Assembly: GCF_000178835.2 (NCBI RefSeq)
Contig: NC_015275.1
Coordinates: 1,137,001-1,201,000 of the forward strand
Source: Cellulosilyticum lentocellum DSM 5427
GTDB lineage: Bacteria > Bacillota > Clostridia > Lachnospirales > Cellulosilyticaceae
Direction: 5' to 3'
DNA length: 64,000 nucleotides
Both the position numbers and the translations under genes were made by a program. The notes under the pieces were generated by a model, which was not told the origin of the DNA, did not search any database, and saw nothing but the letters and a program-made list of their open reading frames with translations. This document shows, piece after piece, positions 37,492-45,127 of this stretch; positions within the stretch are counted from its first letter, which is position 1; each line of letters starts with the position of its first letter.

Positions 37492-37496
37492 AAATA

Positions 37497-37533
37497 GAAA
37501 GAAGATCACTATTTATAGGGATCTTCTTTTTTT
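37497..37533 (+). terminator. Intrinsic terminator of pyruvate kinase
   Basis: AGAAGATC and GATCTTCT arms with a 12-nt loop, followed by seven T. Confidence 0.85.
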
Positions 37534-37584
37534 ATGAACTAAAATACTATAAGATGATAAAGTTATGAGAAAACAAGGTAAGAA

Positions 37585-37629
37585 AAATAAGCTCTAGTCA
37601 AATTTTTAATAGACTAGAGCTTATTTTGA
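37585..37629. terminator. Bidirectional hairpin terminator
   Basis: AAAATAAGCTCTAGTC and GACTAGAGCTTATTTT make a 16-bp perfect stem with a 12-nt loop. On the minus strand it ends with a T-rich run and lies 30 bp beyond the stop of the S-layer-homology pseudogene, whose terminator it probably was. Confidence 0.75.
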
Positions 37630-37659
37630 TAAAGTGTATATATCATCTAAAGTATGTTA

Positions 37660-37930
37660 CTACTTAGAAGTATCTAGGGGAATAATTTTGGCAAACATAG
37701 TAACCATATCAGCTCTTGTTACCATGTTTTTAGGAATAAAGTAACCTTCATTTTTAAGAATATCTGCTCCAATACAGATTCCTATTAGTAAAGCTACTTG
37801 TACTTGAACTTGTAGAAAGATTTAAGATTCTAATTCATAAGTATACTTGAAGCGTATATAACACTTAAGTTAGATAAAACTAGAATAGTAGCTACGGCAG
37901 TATAAAGATGTGCTTTAATTTTTTACTCAT
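37660..37930 (-). pseudogene. Remnant of a secreted S-layer-homology (SLH) protein gene
   Basis: Three minus-strand reading-frame pieces line up as the two ends of one exported protein. At 37930 an ATG opens MSKKLKHIF; after a frame change the next piece reads LYTAVATILVLSNLSVIYAS, a clear signal-peptide core, and stops. After another frame change 37660-37821 reads GADILKNEGYFIPKNMVTRADMVTMFAKII and ends PLDTSK, the C-terminal part of an SLH domain (F-x-P-x-x-x-VTRA-x-M pattern). The body of the protein is missing, so an internal deletion plus at least two frameshifts destroyed it. A terminator follows at 37585-37629. SLH proteins bind wall polymers at the surface; this copy cannot work. Confidence 0.65.
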
Positions 37931-38097
37931 AAAGGATTCTCTTATGTGATAAAATGTAAAAAAATAACAAGTATACATAAAAAAGCAAACTATCACATGA
38001 ATTATCCTAACATAAGAGGAGAATTAAGGTCAATAATAGAAATAGAATTTAACAAAGTAAATATTAGTAATTATCTTTTATAAAAATCCATTTAAGA
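37931..38097. other. AT-rich intergenic stretch upstream of the SLH remnant
   Basis: No gene seen. TCTTATGT near 37937 recurs inverted as ACATAAGA near 38011, an imperfect inverted repeat with about 70 bp between the arms, possibly part of the old promoter region of the pseudogene. Otherwise featureless. Confidence 0.3.
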
Positions 38098-38138
38098 AAA
38101 AATAAACTAAGTTCCTAGTAAACTTAGTTTATTTTTAA
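38098..38138 (-). terminator. Intrinsic terminator of the YjiH-type gene
   Basis: AAATAAACTAAGTT and AACTTAGTTTATTT arms with a short CCTAGTA loop; the minus strand runs into a T-rich tail. Confidence 0.75.
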
Positions 38139-38144
38139 TTAATA

Positions 38145-39536
38145 TTAAAATATAAGATGAGCAATCAATGAAATGATTGGTAGCGTGATAAGTGTACGTT
38201 CAATAAAGATGATGAATAATTCCCAAAACTTAACAGGTATTTTAGAACCTAATAAAAGAGCACCAACTTCGGAGAGATAAATAAGTTGAGTGACGGATAC
38301 ACTTGCTACAATAAATCTTGTCATATCACTTTCTATAGAAGAGGCTAAAATAGATGGAAGGAGCATATCCGCAAATCCAGCTACTAAAGTTTGAGCAGCA
38401 GCAGCAGCTTCAGGTACACCAAGTACATTTAAAAGTGGTGTAAAAGGTATGCCAAGTATTTGGAAAATAGGTGTATAAGTGGCTAAAATAAGTGCTAATG
38501 TACCTACAGCCATAACTACGGGGATGACACCAAACCACATATCAAGTACATTTTTAAAGCCATCTATTACAATTGATTGTTTAAAGGTTTGTTTTTCAGC
38601 TTTTTGAATTGCATTCTTAAAACCGTGAGCAATTATGTGTGTTGTTTCCACAGTTGAAGCTTCTGGTATAGAACCATCATATAATATATCTTTTTTTAAG
38701 GAAAGTGGTGGGAGTTTAGGCATGATGATAGCAGCCACTAAACTAGCTACCGTGACAGTTAAATAGAAAGGAACAAAAAGATGCCCTAATTTAACGGTAT
38801 TAATAACAACCAAACTAAAGGTGATTGATACAAGAGAAAAGGTAGTACCAATAACAGCAGCTTCCCTTTTTGTATAAAAACCTTCTTCATATTGTTTGCT
38901 AGTTAGTAATACACCGATAGTACCATCACCTAACCAAGAGGCAATACAGTCAATGGCAGAACGTCCTGGAAGTCCAAATACAGGACGCATGACTTTTACT
39001 AAAAGAGAGCCTATAAATTCAAGTAGGCCGAAATCGAGTAAAAGTGGCAAAAATAATCCTGCAAATAGAAAAATTGAGAAAAGTACAGGGAGTAAATCTG
39101 CTAGTACAAGGCTACCGGTATCTGAAGAAGTTATGACTTCTACTAAAGGAAGCATAAAAGGTGGAAAACTAAAACCAGATACTTGCATAGTAATGATACT
39201 AATAAAAACAAAGGCTAAGACTCTTAAACTAAGCCAAACCCAAGTGGTGTTAAAAAGTGAATTAAGAAGATTACTTCCCATAATCAATTTAGGTTTAAAA
39301 AGATAGGTAATAAGGCTTCCTAGTGCAGAAATGCCAGTAACAACCACTAAAATAATAGGAGTATGATGGCCCAATAATTCTTGAAGTCCTGTAGATAAGA
39401 TGGCAATAGGGATAGTGATAGAACCATCTTTAGGAAGAGGAATCATAAACAGGAAGATCCCTATTAGGGAAGGTATTATAAATTTAAAAAGGGCTGATAA
39501 ATAATGTTTCGACTGCTGTTTTTTTGTTGAGTGCAT
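38145..39536 (-). CDS. YjiH-family membrane protein with nucleoside-recognition (GATE) domains
   Basis: A 463-residue polytopic protein with about ten hydrophobic segments. The YjiH pattern is visible: FIIPSLIGIFLFMIPLPKDGSITIPIAIL at the N terminus, the Gate-domain GLPGRSAIDCIASWLGDGTIGVLLTSKQYEEGFYTKREAAVIGTTFSLVSITF at about 190-242 and the C-terminal repeat VAGFADMLLPSILASSIESDMTRFIVASVSVTQLIYLSEVGALLLGSKIP. Gate-domain proteins include nucleoside transporters and the spore proteins SpmA/SpmB; YjiH itself has no proved substrate. It has its own promoter at 39585-39613 and terminator. The start follows GAAAGG at a rather long spacing of 11 bp. Confidence 0.85.
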   Translation of the reverse strand: MHSTKKQQSKHYLSALFKFIIPSLIGIFLFMIPLPKDGSITIPIAILSTGLQELLGHHTPIILVVVTGISALGSLITYLFKPKLIMGSNLLNSLFNTTWVWLSLRVLAFVFISIITMQVSGFSFPPFMLPLVEVITSSDTGSLVLADLLPVLFSIFLFAGLFLPLLLDFGLLEFIGSLLVKVMRPVFGLPGRSAIDCIASWLGDGTIGVLLTSKQYEEGFYTKREAAVIGTTFSLVSITFSLVVINTVKLGHLFVPFYLTVTVASLVAAIIMPKLPPLSLKKDILYDGSIPEASTVETTHIIAHGFKNAIQKAEKQTFKQSIVIDGFKNVLDMWFGVIPVVMAVGTLALILATYTPIFQILGIPFTPLLNVLGVPEAAAAAQTLVAGFADMLLPSILASSIESDMTRFIVASVSVTQLIYLSEVGALLLGSKIPVKFWELFIIFIERTLITLPIISLIAHLIF

Positions 39537-39584
39537 ATCTGTAAAAACCTTTCTGAAAAATTATGTCAACTATTATTGTGCATT

Positions 39585-39613
39585 ATTATATCGGCTAAAC
39601 ACATAAAAAACAA
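39585..39613 (-). promoter_or_regulatory. Sigma-A promoter of the YjiH-type gene
   Basis: Minus strand TTGTTT (39608-39613), 17-bp spacer, TATAAT (39585-39590). The leader to the start codon is about 40 nt. Confidence 0.6.
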
Positions 39614-39883
39614 GTGTTTTGATGTATAAATATACGTCTTTCAAAATATAGATACAAGACATAAAAAAAGTATGGTAATGCACGGCATTAACCATACTTG
39701 GAGAAAGGATATAGTAAAACAGAACATAATAAGCATATAGCAGTAAGAGCTGAAAAACAAGGCTATGGGGGTATCTAAATAAGGACATAAGATTTGTAAT
39801 AATAATAAAATATTTTGCGTTACGACATAGAATCCTCTATAATAGAGTTAAATCGACAAGCTCGCTAGCTAATTAAAGAGGAA
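39614..39883. other. 270-bp region between divergent promoters, no gene
   Basis: Apart from the orphan minus-strand terminator at 39662-39699 and a small CTCTATAATAGAG palindrome near 39835-39847, nothing coding is supported. A 71-codon minus frame crosses the terminator hairpin and lacks a ribosome site. Confidence 0.4.
39662..39699 (-). terminator. Orphan minus-strand terminator
   Basis: AAGTATGGT(T)AATGC and GCATT(A)ACCATACTT arms with a 3-nt loop, followed on the minus strand by seven T. It lies upstream of the YjiH promoter and no annotated gene reads into it from the minus strand, so it may end a small RNA arising near 39700-39850. Confidence 0.6.
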
Positions 39884-39912
39884 TTGTATAATAAAAGAAA
39901 AAATAGTATAAT
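39884..39912 (+). promoter_or_regulatory. Sigma-A promoter of the 39954 gene
   Basis: TTGTAT (39884-39889), 17-bp spacer, TATAAT (39907-39912), 41 bp before the start codon. Confidence 0.65.
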
Positions 39913-39953
39913 GCTAGGAATAATCAAAGGATTAGTGATATAAGGAGTAAAAA

Positions 39954-41438
39954 ATGGAAAGAATAAAAGAAGAGTTTAATCGATATAAATGGGTATTATT
40001 AGCAGGTCTTATTGTAGCAGTACTTATAGGACTAATTACTGCTAATCTTCATGTGTTACAATTTATGACTTATAAAATGCAAGGTAATACAACGGGAATC
40101 ATCAGTATTTTAGAGGATAGTGTGAAAAATAGTGATGCCCAAGCAGATTGGTATTTTTCACAAGGAATAGAGTATTTATTAAAACAAAAAGAAATGTCAG
40201 AAGAAAGTCGTCAATTTTTTGAAACCTACTTTGAACGGTTTACGTCAGAGAAAAAATTAGAAGTTATTGAAGGCTATAATAAAAAGAATTTATTTATACC
40301 GACAACAGATGTCTTAATGCAAACATTTATGGAGAATTTAGATCATTCAAGTATACAAAATTATATAAAAAGAATGGAAACTAGTGATTTAGAACAAGGT
40401 CTTGTCATGTATTATGGAGCGGTGGCAAAGGTAGATACCACTTTTATAGATCATATGTATAAGATTTTAAGTATATATCCTAAGACACTACCATTTGAAA
40501 AGTTTCAATTTGATTTGTACCCGATTCTGGCTTTAACAGGAGAAGAGAACGAACTTAAAAAGGCTACTATTTTTAGTAAGTTAAATCCAGAAAATGCTAA
40601 AGAAAATATTTTCAAATCTTTAAAAGGCCAATCAATAGAAGGCGAACAGTTAAGAGTATGGGTTGAATTTTTAAATAAAACCCAAATTCTGGATGGTGGA
40701 ACCTATACTAAGTTTAATAATTTATATAGTGAAATTTACCTAGTACGTAATCAATATAAAGAATTAGATACAAGGGAAGTTGATCTTAAGAATAAAAAAG
40801 AAGCTGTAGAAGTTCAAATAGAACAGAGTTTAAAAGATATAGAAAGCAAACAAGGCGAACTAGCAACTTTGAATAATGAAATTAGTGGTATAGACAGTCA
40901 ATTAAGAGATTTAACTGACTCTGCTTATATGGCGCTTTATATTGAAAAATCTTCAGGAACAGGTAATAATGAATATGAAGCTTCCATTCCTAAGAAAGGC
41001 ATTTTTGGCAACTATAAACCATCAGGGCAAAAGTATATTGTAAGGCTTTCCGAGACAAGTTTTTTATCTGAAGGAGTCTATTATGTAGACATTTACTTAA
41101 AAGGAACCAAGGTAAATAATAAAGGTAATGAATACCCTTATTATGTAGAAGTTTCTAGTAGGGAATTAAGTGATATAGCAACGTTACAAGGAGAAAGAAG
41201 TCAAAAAGTAGAAGTAAGAACAGCGCTGCAGCAGACAATTAATCAGTTAGAGGATGAAGTGAGTGCTATTAAAGAAAAAATGGGATATGACGATAATCAA
41301 GAGGCCTTAAAGGGGATAGCAGTAGAAAGAGATAATCTTACAAAGAAGCTAAATGAAAAAGTAGTGGAGATAAAAACATTATTTGGACTTGGGGATTTGA
41401 AAATCACTGTGGAGACAGAAGACTCTAAAACGGAATAA
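39954..41438 (+). CDS. Membrane-anchored coiled-coil protein of unknown function
   Basis: I do not recognise this 494-residue protein. It has one N-terminal membrane segment (KWVLLAGLIVAVLIGLITA, about residues 12-30), so the rest probably lies outside. Residues about 45-250 are helical and alpha-solenoid-like, with a TFIDHMYKILSIYPKTLPFEKFQFD stretch. Residues about 255-320 and 405-475 are heptad-rich coiled coils (QIEQSLKDIESKQGELATLNNEISGIDSQL and TINQLEDEVSAIKEKM) that flank a beta-rich insert (about 330-400: KKGIFGNYKPSGQKYIVRLSETSF, VYYVDIYLKG). The two coils could fold back on each other as a hairpin with the beta domain at its tip. It has a good promoter and a TAAGGAGTAAAA site, and the 41533 membrane-protein gene follows. 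Confidence 0.75.
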   Translation: MERIKEEFNRYKWVLLAGLIVAVLIGLITANLHVLQFMTYKMQGNTTGIISILEDSVKNSDAQADWYFSQGIEYLLKQKEMSEESRQFFETYFERFTSEKKLEVIEGYNKKNLFIPTTDVLMQTFMENLDHSSIQNYIKRMETSDLEQGLVMYYGAVAKVDTTFIDHMYKILSIYPKTLPFEKFQFDLYPILALTGEENELKKATIFSKLNPENAKENIFKSLKGQSIEGEQLRVWVEFLNKTQILDGGTYTKFNNLYSEIYLVRNQYKELDTREVDLKNKKEAVEVQIEQSLKDIESKQGELATLNNEISGIDSQLRDLTDSAYMALYIEKSSGTGNNEYEASIPKKGIFGNYKPSGQKYIVRLSETSFLSEGVYYVDIYLKGTKVNNKGNEYPYYVEVSSRELSDIATLQGERSQKVEVRTALQQTINQLEDEVSAIKEKMGYDDNQEALKGIAVERDNLTKKLNEKVVEIKTLFGLGDLKITVETEDSKTE

Positions 41439-41532
41439 AGGTTAAATAGATAGGATAAAGATAATTTTACTTCTAGAGCGAATAGAGAAGTGTAATGAAG
41501 AGCAAAACAGAACATTAGGAAGTTGGGGGAAA

Positions 41533-42117
41533 ATGAATAAAGAGAATAAAAGGCAGGACGACTCAAAGATGATGGAGCATAGGCTTTATCTATTCAACTT
41601 GATTTGTCCTAAAGGTGTAATAAATAAAATAGCAAGTAATAATCAAATAGATATAATGCAGTTATTAGTTGCAGCAATACTTATTATTTGTAGTAAGCTT
41701 TTAAGGGGAAATACTTTTTCAATTATTATGTTCGCAGAAGTTATTGCATCCATACTAATATTTGTTATATTTCTTAAAGTAATATTTTGGCTTGCAAAAG
41801 GGAAAATATCTTTTTTCAAAGTTATCAATTTATCTGTATATATACATATTTGGGTTATTTTGACCAATATGTGTAGCAGAATACCTATACTATCTATAAC
41901 TGCTTTTATTGGAGCACAGTTATTAGGTGTTTATTTACAGTATTTAGCAGGAATACAAATTGCTCATTCAGATGCTAATCGTCTGAAAAGTATTTGTTTA
42001 GTTGAACTGTTTCTTGTATTATTTTCCATAGTGATGTTATTGTTAACTTCTTGGGGGAAATATGTAGCGTATAGTAGTAAAACCTATTATTTTCCATTGG
42101 TAGTAAATTACCTTTAA
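41533..42117 (+). CDS. Yip1-like five-helix membrane protein of unknown function
   Basis: The 194-residue product has five predicted membrane segments (about residues 45-62, 66-90, 100-118, 122-142 and 155-175), short loops, and a charged N terminus. The pattern resembles bacterial Yip1/YIF1-domain proteins, often found downstream of an anchored coiled-coil or zinc-ribbon protein, but the match is weak. A GTTGGGGGAAA site precedes the ATG. The gene follows the 39954 gene after 94 bp and ends inside the large hairpin at 42115-42177; the two probably form one transcript and may work together at the membrane. Confidence 0.65.
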   Translation: MNKENKRQDDSKMMEHRLYLFNLICPKGVINKIASNNQIDIMQLLVAAILIICSKLLRGNTFSIIMFAEVIASILIFVIFLKVIFWLAKGKISFFKVINLSVYIHIWVILTNMCSRIPILSITAFIGAQLLGVYLQYLAGIQIAHSDANRLKSICLVELFLVLFSIVMLLLTSWGKYVAYSSKTYYFPLVVNYL

Positions 42118-42177
42118 TTAGCAAAAGCCTTTTATAGTGTGTTATGTGAAACACTATAAAAGGCTTTTGCTAATTAA
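42115..42177. terminator. Very long perfect bidirectional terminator
   Basis: TTAGCAAAAGCCTTTTATAG plus GTGT on the left pair perfectly with the complementary 42149-42174 arm, about 26 bp, around a roughly 9-nt loop. The stem includes the stop codons of both convergent genes (42115-42117 and 42174-42176). Confidence 0.85.
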
Positions 42178-43613
42178 TCAGTTTTCTTATTACCAATGGA
42201 CTGTTTGGTACAGATTCTAGTTCTAAAAAGTAAGTGGTAAAGAGCATTCCCATTAAAAGGAATGAGAGGATATAGATAAGGCTCATTAGTAAAGGTTTTC
42301 GTGCATGCAATGACTGTAATAATAACAACTAAAGCAATGATAAAACCAGTAGTACCTAGCAATCCTGTTAAAATAATAAGTAGTAATCTGGAAAACTTAA
42401 AAGCATAGGTAAGCTCAATGCTTGTTTGGGTAAAACTAGAAAGCGCGATAACGGCTGTATATAAAATAGTATGCGGGATAAACCAACCAGTATCTACAGC
42501 GAAGTCACCTAAGATAAGTCCGCCAATAATAGATAAAGAGGTACCCAAAGCACTAGGCGTATTAAGTGAAGCTAGATTAAGTCCGTCTAGTGCGATTTCT
42601 AATATGACAAATTGAAGGAAAATAGGAATCACATAAGGTACATCAGGCAATAAAAATTCCGCAGCACTACCTTGTATCCATCCTGGATTGTCTGTTAGGA
42701 GAACAAAGAGGGGGCTAATAAGAAGATTAGTAATAAATACAAGATACCTAATAAGCCTTAAATAATTACCAGTTAGAACCGGTAAATAATAATCATCCAC
42801 AGATTGCATGAAATCAAATATATTGGTTGGTAAAATAAGTGCAGTAGGTGTATTGTCAACAAGAATAATTACCTTTCCTTCCATGAGGTGAGCAGCGGCT
42901 ACATCAGGCCTTTCTGTGTAACGAACTTTAGGAAAAGGATTAAACCAAGAGTAAGAATGTACAGATTCTACTAGACTTTGATCACCCATAGTTAAAGCAT
43001 CAACATTAAGTGTTTTAATAGTTTGTTTAATTTTATAAAGCGTTTTTTTGTCCACCTTATTACGCATGTAACCAACAACAACATCTGTTCTAGATACATC
43101 ACCTATATTTTCCATTTCGAAGACCAAATGAGGGTCACGGATGCGTCTACGGATTAAAGCTGTGTTAGAAATTAATGTTTCAACAAACCCATCATGAGAG
43201 CCTCTTAATACTTTTTCTTTAGCAGGTTCTTCCGTACCGCGGGCAGGATAAGTACGAAGGTCAATAATGAGGCCTTCTGCATAATGAGGACCAAGTAAAA
43301 CAGTTTGCCCAGAAAGAACAGCAATGATAAGATTATCTATATTGTTATCAGTAGATACCTCAATAGAACTAATTGCCTTTTCAGAAAGCTCTTTGGCAGA
43401 CTGAATAGTTTTGAAGATTTCAGCAGAGAGATTAGTCATATCACGACGAACATATTCTAAGTTGGTATCCTTTGCAAAACCATCTAAATAGTACAGATAA
43501 AAAGTAGTTTCGTGAACAGTGATTTTGCGTTCTAGGACATCAAAGCTTTCTCCTAAAGGTAGAGATTCACGAAACATTTGTATGTTTTTTTCTAAGTCAG
43601 TTGATAAAATCAT
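42174..43613 (-). CDS. spoVAF: SpoVAF/GerA-family spore membrane protein
   Basis: The 479-residue protein is a GerA-family member closest in pattern to SpoVAF: an N-terminal soluble domain (STDNNIDNLIIAVLSGQTVLL, PARGTEEPAKEKVLRGSHDGFVETLISNTALIRRRIRDP at about 130-170) and a C-terminal membrane domain with four or five segments (VPYVIPIFLQFVILEIALDGLNLASLNTPSALGTSLSIIGGLILGDFAV). FNPFPKVRYTERPDVAAAHLMEGKVIILVDNTPTALILP is strongly SpoVAF-like. In Bacillus SpoVAF works with the SpoVA calcium-dipicolinate channel and FigP as an ion channel that speeds germination. No spoVA genes or GerB/GerC partners lie nearby. Start follows AGAGGTGG, behind a sigma-G-like promoter. Confidence 0.85.
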   Translation of the reverse strand: MILSTDLEKNIQMFRESLPLGESFDVLERKITVHETTFYLYYLDGFAKDTNLEYVRRDMTNLSAEIFKTIQSAKELSEKAISSIEVSTDNNIDNLIIAVLSGQTVLLGPHYAEGLIIDLRTYPARGTEEPAKEKVLRGSHDGFVETLISNTALIRRRIRDPHLVFEMENIGDVSRTDVVVGYMRNKVDKKTLYKIKQTIKTLNVDALTMGDQSLVESVHSYSWFNPFPKVRYTERPDVAAAHLMEGKVIILVDNTPTALILPTNIFDFMQSVDDYYLPVLTGNYLRLIRYLVFITNLLISPLFVLLTDNPGWIQGSAAEFLLPDVPYVIPIFLQFVILEIALDGLNLASLNTPSALGTSLSIIGGLILGDFAVDTGWFIPHTILYTAVIALSSFTQTSIELTYAFKFSRLLLIILTGLLGTTGFIIALVVIITVIACTKTFTNEPYLYPLIPFNGNALYHLLFRTRICTKQSIGNKKTD

Positions 43614-43641
43614 GGGGTCACCACCTCTCTATGATATAAAG

Positions 43642-43671
43642 TAGGATGTAACATAATACAAAAAATTATAC
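43642..43671 (-). promoter_or_regulatory. Sigma-G-like forespore promoter of the SpoVAF-type gene
   Basis: Minus strand GTATA (43667-43671), 18-bp spacer, CATCCTA (43642-43648). This matches the sigma-G consensus gHATR-N18-CATnnTA and leaves a leader of about 22 nt. No sigma-A pair fits as well. Confidence 0.5.
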
Positions 43672-43765
43672 TTGTTGAAAATAACTATGGAAACAATAAC
43701 AAATTAAATATATAATTTAAAGTACCTAGAGATCATTGAAAGTGGTTTTTAGAAGAGGAGATACT

Positions 43766-44293
43766 ATGGAAAAAGATATTGAGTTTATGAAACAAGCATT
43801 AATAGAAGCTGAAAAGGCATTTACCCTAGACGAAGCACCTATAGGAGCTGTTATTGTTTACAAGGAGCAGGTTATAGGGAGAGGGCATAATAGAAGAAAT
43901 ACAGACAAAAATGCCCTAGCTCATGCAGAAGTAATGGCTATTAATGAGGCTTGTAAGCATATAAAGGATTGGAGACTTGAAGAGTGTACTATTTACATTA
44001 CTTTAGAGCCTTGTCCTATGTGTAGCGGTGCTATTGTACAAGCTAGGCTTCCTAGAGTAGTTTTTGGGGCACGTAGTCCTAAAGCTGGCTTTGGAGGCTC
44101 TGTATTAAATATATTACAGATGGATGAGCTCAATCATCGTTGTGAAGTAGTAGAAGGTGTTTGTGAAGAAGAAGCAAGTCAGTTACTAAAAAGCTATTTT
44201 AAACAGATGAGACAAAAAAATAAAATTATCGGAGGGGAATTATGGCAGCAAATCCAAGACATAAGAAAGCAAGAATGCTTAGAGATTTTATGA
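43766..44293 (+). CDS. tadA: tRNA-specific adenosine deaminase
   Basis: The 175-residue enzyme converts A34 to inosine in tRNA-Arg(ACG). The zinc deaminase motifs are present: HAEVMAI with zinc His53 and proton-shuttle Glu55, and PCPMCSGAI with Cys83 and Cys86. ARSPKAGFGGSVLNI and LNHRCEVVEGVCEEEASQLLKSYF are typical of TadA. A longer frame begins with TTG at 43736, but AGAGGAG right before the ATG at 43766 fixes the start. The next gene begins inside its last 52 bases in another frame. As in Bacillus, tadA is followed by the SRP RNA gene. Confidence 0.95.
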   Translation: MEKDIEFMKQALIEAEKAFTLDEAPIGAVIVYKEQVIGRGHNRRNTDKNALAHAEVMAINEACKHIKDWRLEECTIYITLEPCPMCSGAIVQARLPRVVFGARSPKAGFGGSVLNILQMDELNHRCEVVEGVCEEEASQLLKSYFKQMRQKNKIIGGELWQQIQDIRKQECLEIL

Positions 44294-44676
44294 TTGAAAC
44301 ACAAACAGTTAATATGTTTAAGGAAGAAGAAAAAGATGATACTATTTTCTTTAGAAGTATTTATCCAATGGGAGAAGATAAAAAACAAGTCGTTATTACT
44401 ATCAATGATACAGTTTATCTAGGTGTACAATCATTGCTGATGAATGAAATACCTGAGGAAAGAAATGCAGCCATCCTAGATTGTTTAAATGAATGCAATC
44501 TAGAATTACCAACTGTAAAATATGTATTAACAAAAGATCAATGTGTTGTTGTATCTATGTTTTTTCCTGCTGATGAAGCACACTTTAATGCAGGTTTAAT
44601 TATGGGGGCTATCGTTCAAGTGATGAAAAATGTGTCAGAAAAACATTACGAGAAAATAAAGGCAGCTTTAGCTTAA
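44242..44676 (+). CDS. YbjN-like small protein overlapping tadA
   Basis: The 144-residue protein has the alternating pattern of YbjN/sensory-domain folds: FFRSIYPMGEDKKQVVITINDTVYLGVQSLL, a helix ERNAAILDCLNECNLELPTVKYVLTKDQCVVVSMFFPADEAHFNAGLIMGAIVQVM. YbjN-like folds are thought to act as chaperone-like or sensing modules; no role is known. The first 17 codons lie within the end of tadA in another frame. A strong GGAGGGG site 5 bp before the ATG (within tadA) supports real translation and coupling. The promoter of the SRP RNA begins about 20 bp after its stop. Confidence 0.75.
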   Translation: MAANPRHKKARMLRDFMIETQTVNMFKEEEKDDTIFFRSIYPMGEDKKQVVITINDTVYLGVQSLLMNEIPEERNAAILDCLNECNLELPTVKYVLTKDQCVVVSMFFPADEAHFNAGLIMGAIVQVMKNVSEKHYEKIKAALA

Positions 44677-44696
44677 GAAAATAAAAATGAGAGACG

Positions 44697-44725
44697 TTGA
44701 CATATAGCATGAAAGAAGGTATACT
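44697..44725 (+). promoter_or_regulatory. Sigma-A promoter of the SRP RNA gene
   Basis: TTGACA (44697-44702), exactly 17 bp, TATACT (44720-44725), about 33 bp before the first base of the mature RNA. Near-consensus, as expected for an abundant RNA. Confidence 0.85.
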
Positions 44726-44757
44726 ATTACCTGTGACAGATACTTGTCAAAAAATTT

Positions 44758-45021
44758 CCGTGCTAGCCGGGGAGGTAGCGGTGCCCTGTACTTGCAACCC
44801 GCTGTAGCAAGGGTGATGCTTCGTCTGAGGCAGAAATTTGTATAGTCTGCCCTTAATAAGTGGCGATGAGGATTGGGTCTTACGCAATAAGTACTTATGA
44901 ACCGTGTCAGGTCCGGAAGGAAGCAGCACTAAGTAAGATCACTTATGTGCCGTGAGGTTGCCTAGTCTGAGTTAACTGTTAAGGTAACGTATATGGCTTT
45001 TTGTCGAAGCGAAGTGCACGG
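44758..45021 (+). ncRNA. ffs: Signal recognition particle RNA, large Firmicutes type
   Basis: The 264-nt RNA begins CCGTGC and ends GCACGG, which pair. The 5' Alu-like domain GCCGGGGAGGTAGCGGTGCC-type sequence, and the distal S-domain signature GTGTCAGGTCCGGAAGGAAG (about 44903) with GCAGCACTAAG after it, identify an SRP RNA with both Alu and S domains, as in Bacillus scRNA (scr). It binds Ffh and guides ribosomes making membrane and exported proteins. It lies after tadA and its neighbour, as in Bacillus, though dnaX is displaced by 2 kb. Mature ends are inferred from the closing stem. Confidence 0.95.
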
Positions 45022-45046
45022 ATTAAACTATAAATATAAAGTTAGA

Positions 45047-45077
45047 AGATTAAGCAAGAGTGCTTAGTCTTTTTTTG
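45047..45077 (+). terminator. Terminator of the SRP RNA gene
   Basis: GATTAAGCA and TGCTTAGTC arms with an AGAG loop, followed by seven T. Confidence 0.8.
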
Positions 45078-45090
45078 TGTGTCCAATAAA

Positions 45091-45127
45091 GAAAAGGCTG
45101 AGTTTGGTCTTAAAACTCAGCCTTTTT
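45091..45127 (-). terminator. Terminator overlapping the 3' end of the AraC-type gene
   Basis: AAAAGGCTGAGTTT and AAACTCAGCCTTTTT arms; the right arm includes the last codons of the minus-strand AraC-type gene. It can act on both strands. Confidence 0.7.

Noticed and set aside
38896-39306. A 136-codon plus-strand frame opposite the YjiH-type gene
   Set aside because: Basic, Ser/Lys-rich antisense product with no ribosome site; typical shadow of a membrane-protein gene.
39573-39788. A 71-codon minus frame upstream of the YjiH-type gene
   Set aside because: It runs through a terminator hairpin and a promoter and has no ribosome site.
44747-44929. A 60-codon minus frame across the SRP RNA gene
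   Set aside because: It crosses a structured RNA with a near-consensus promoter on the other strand.
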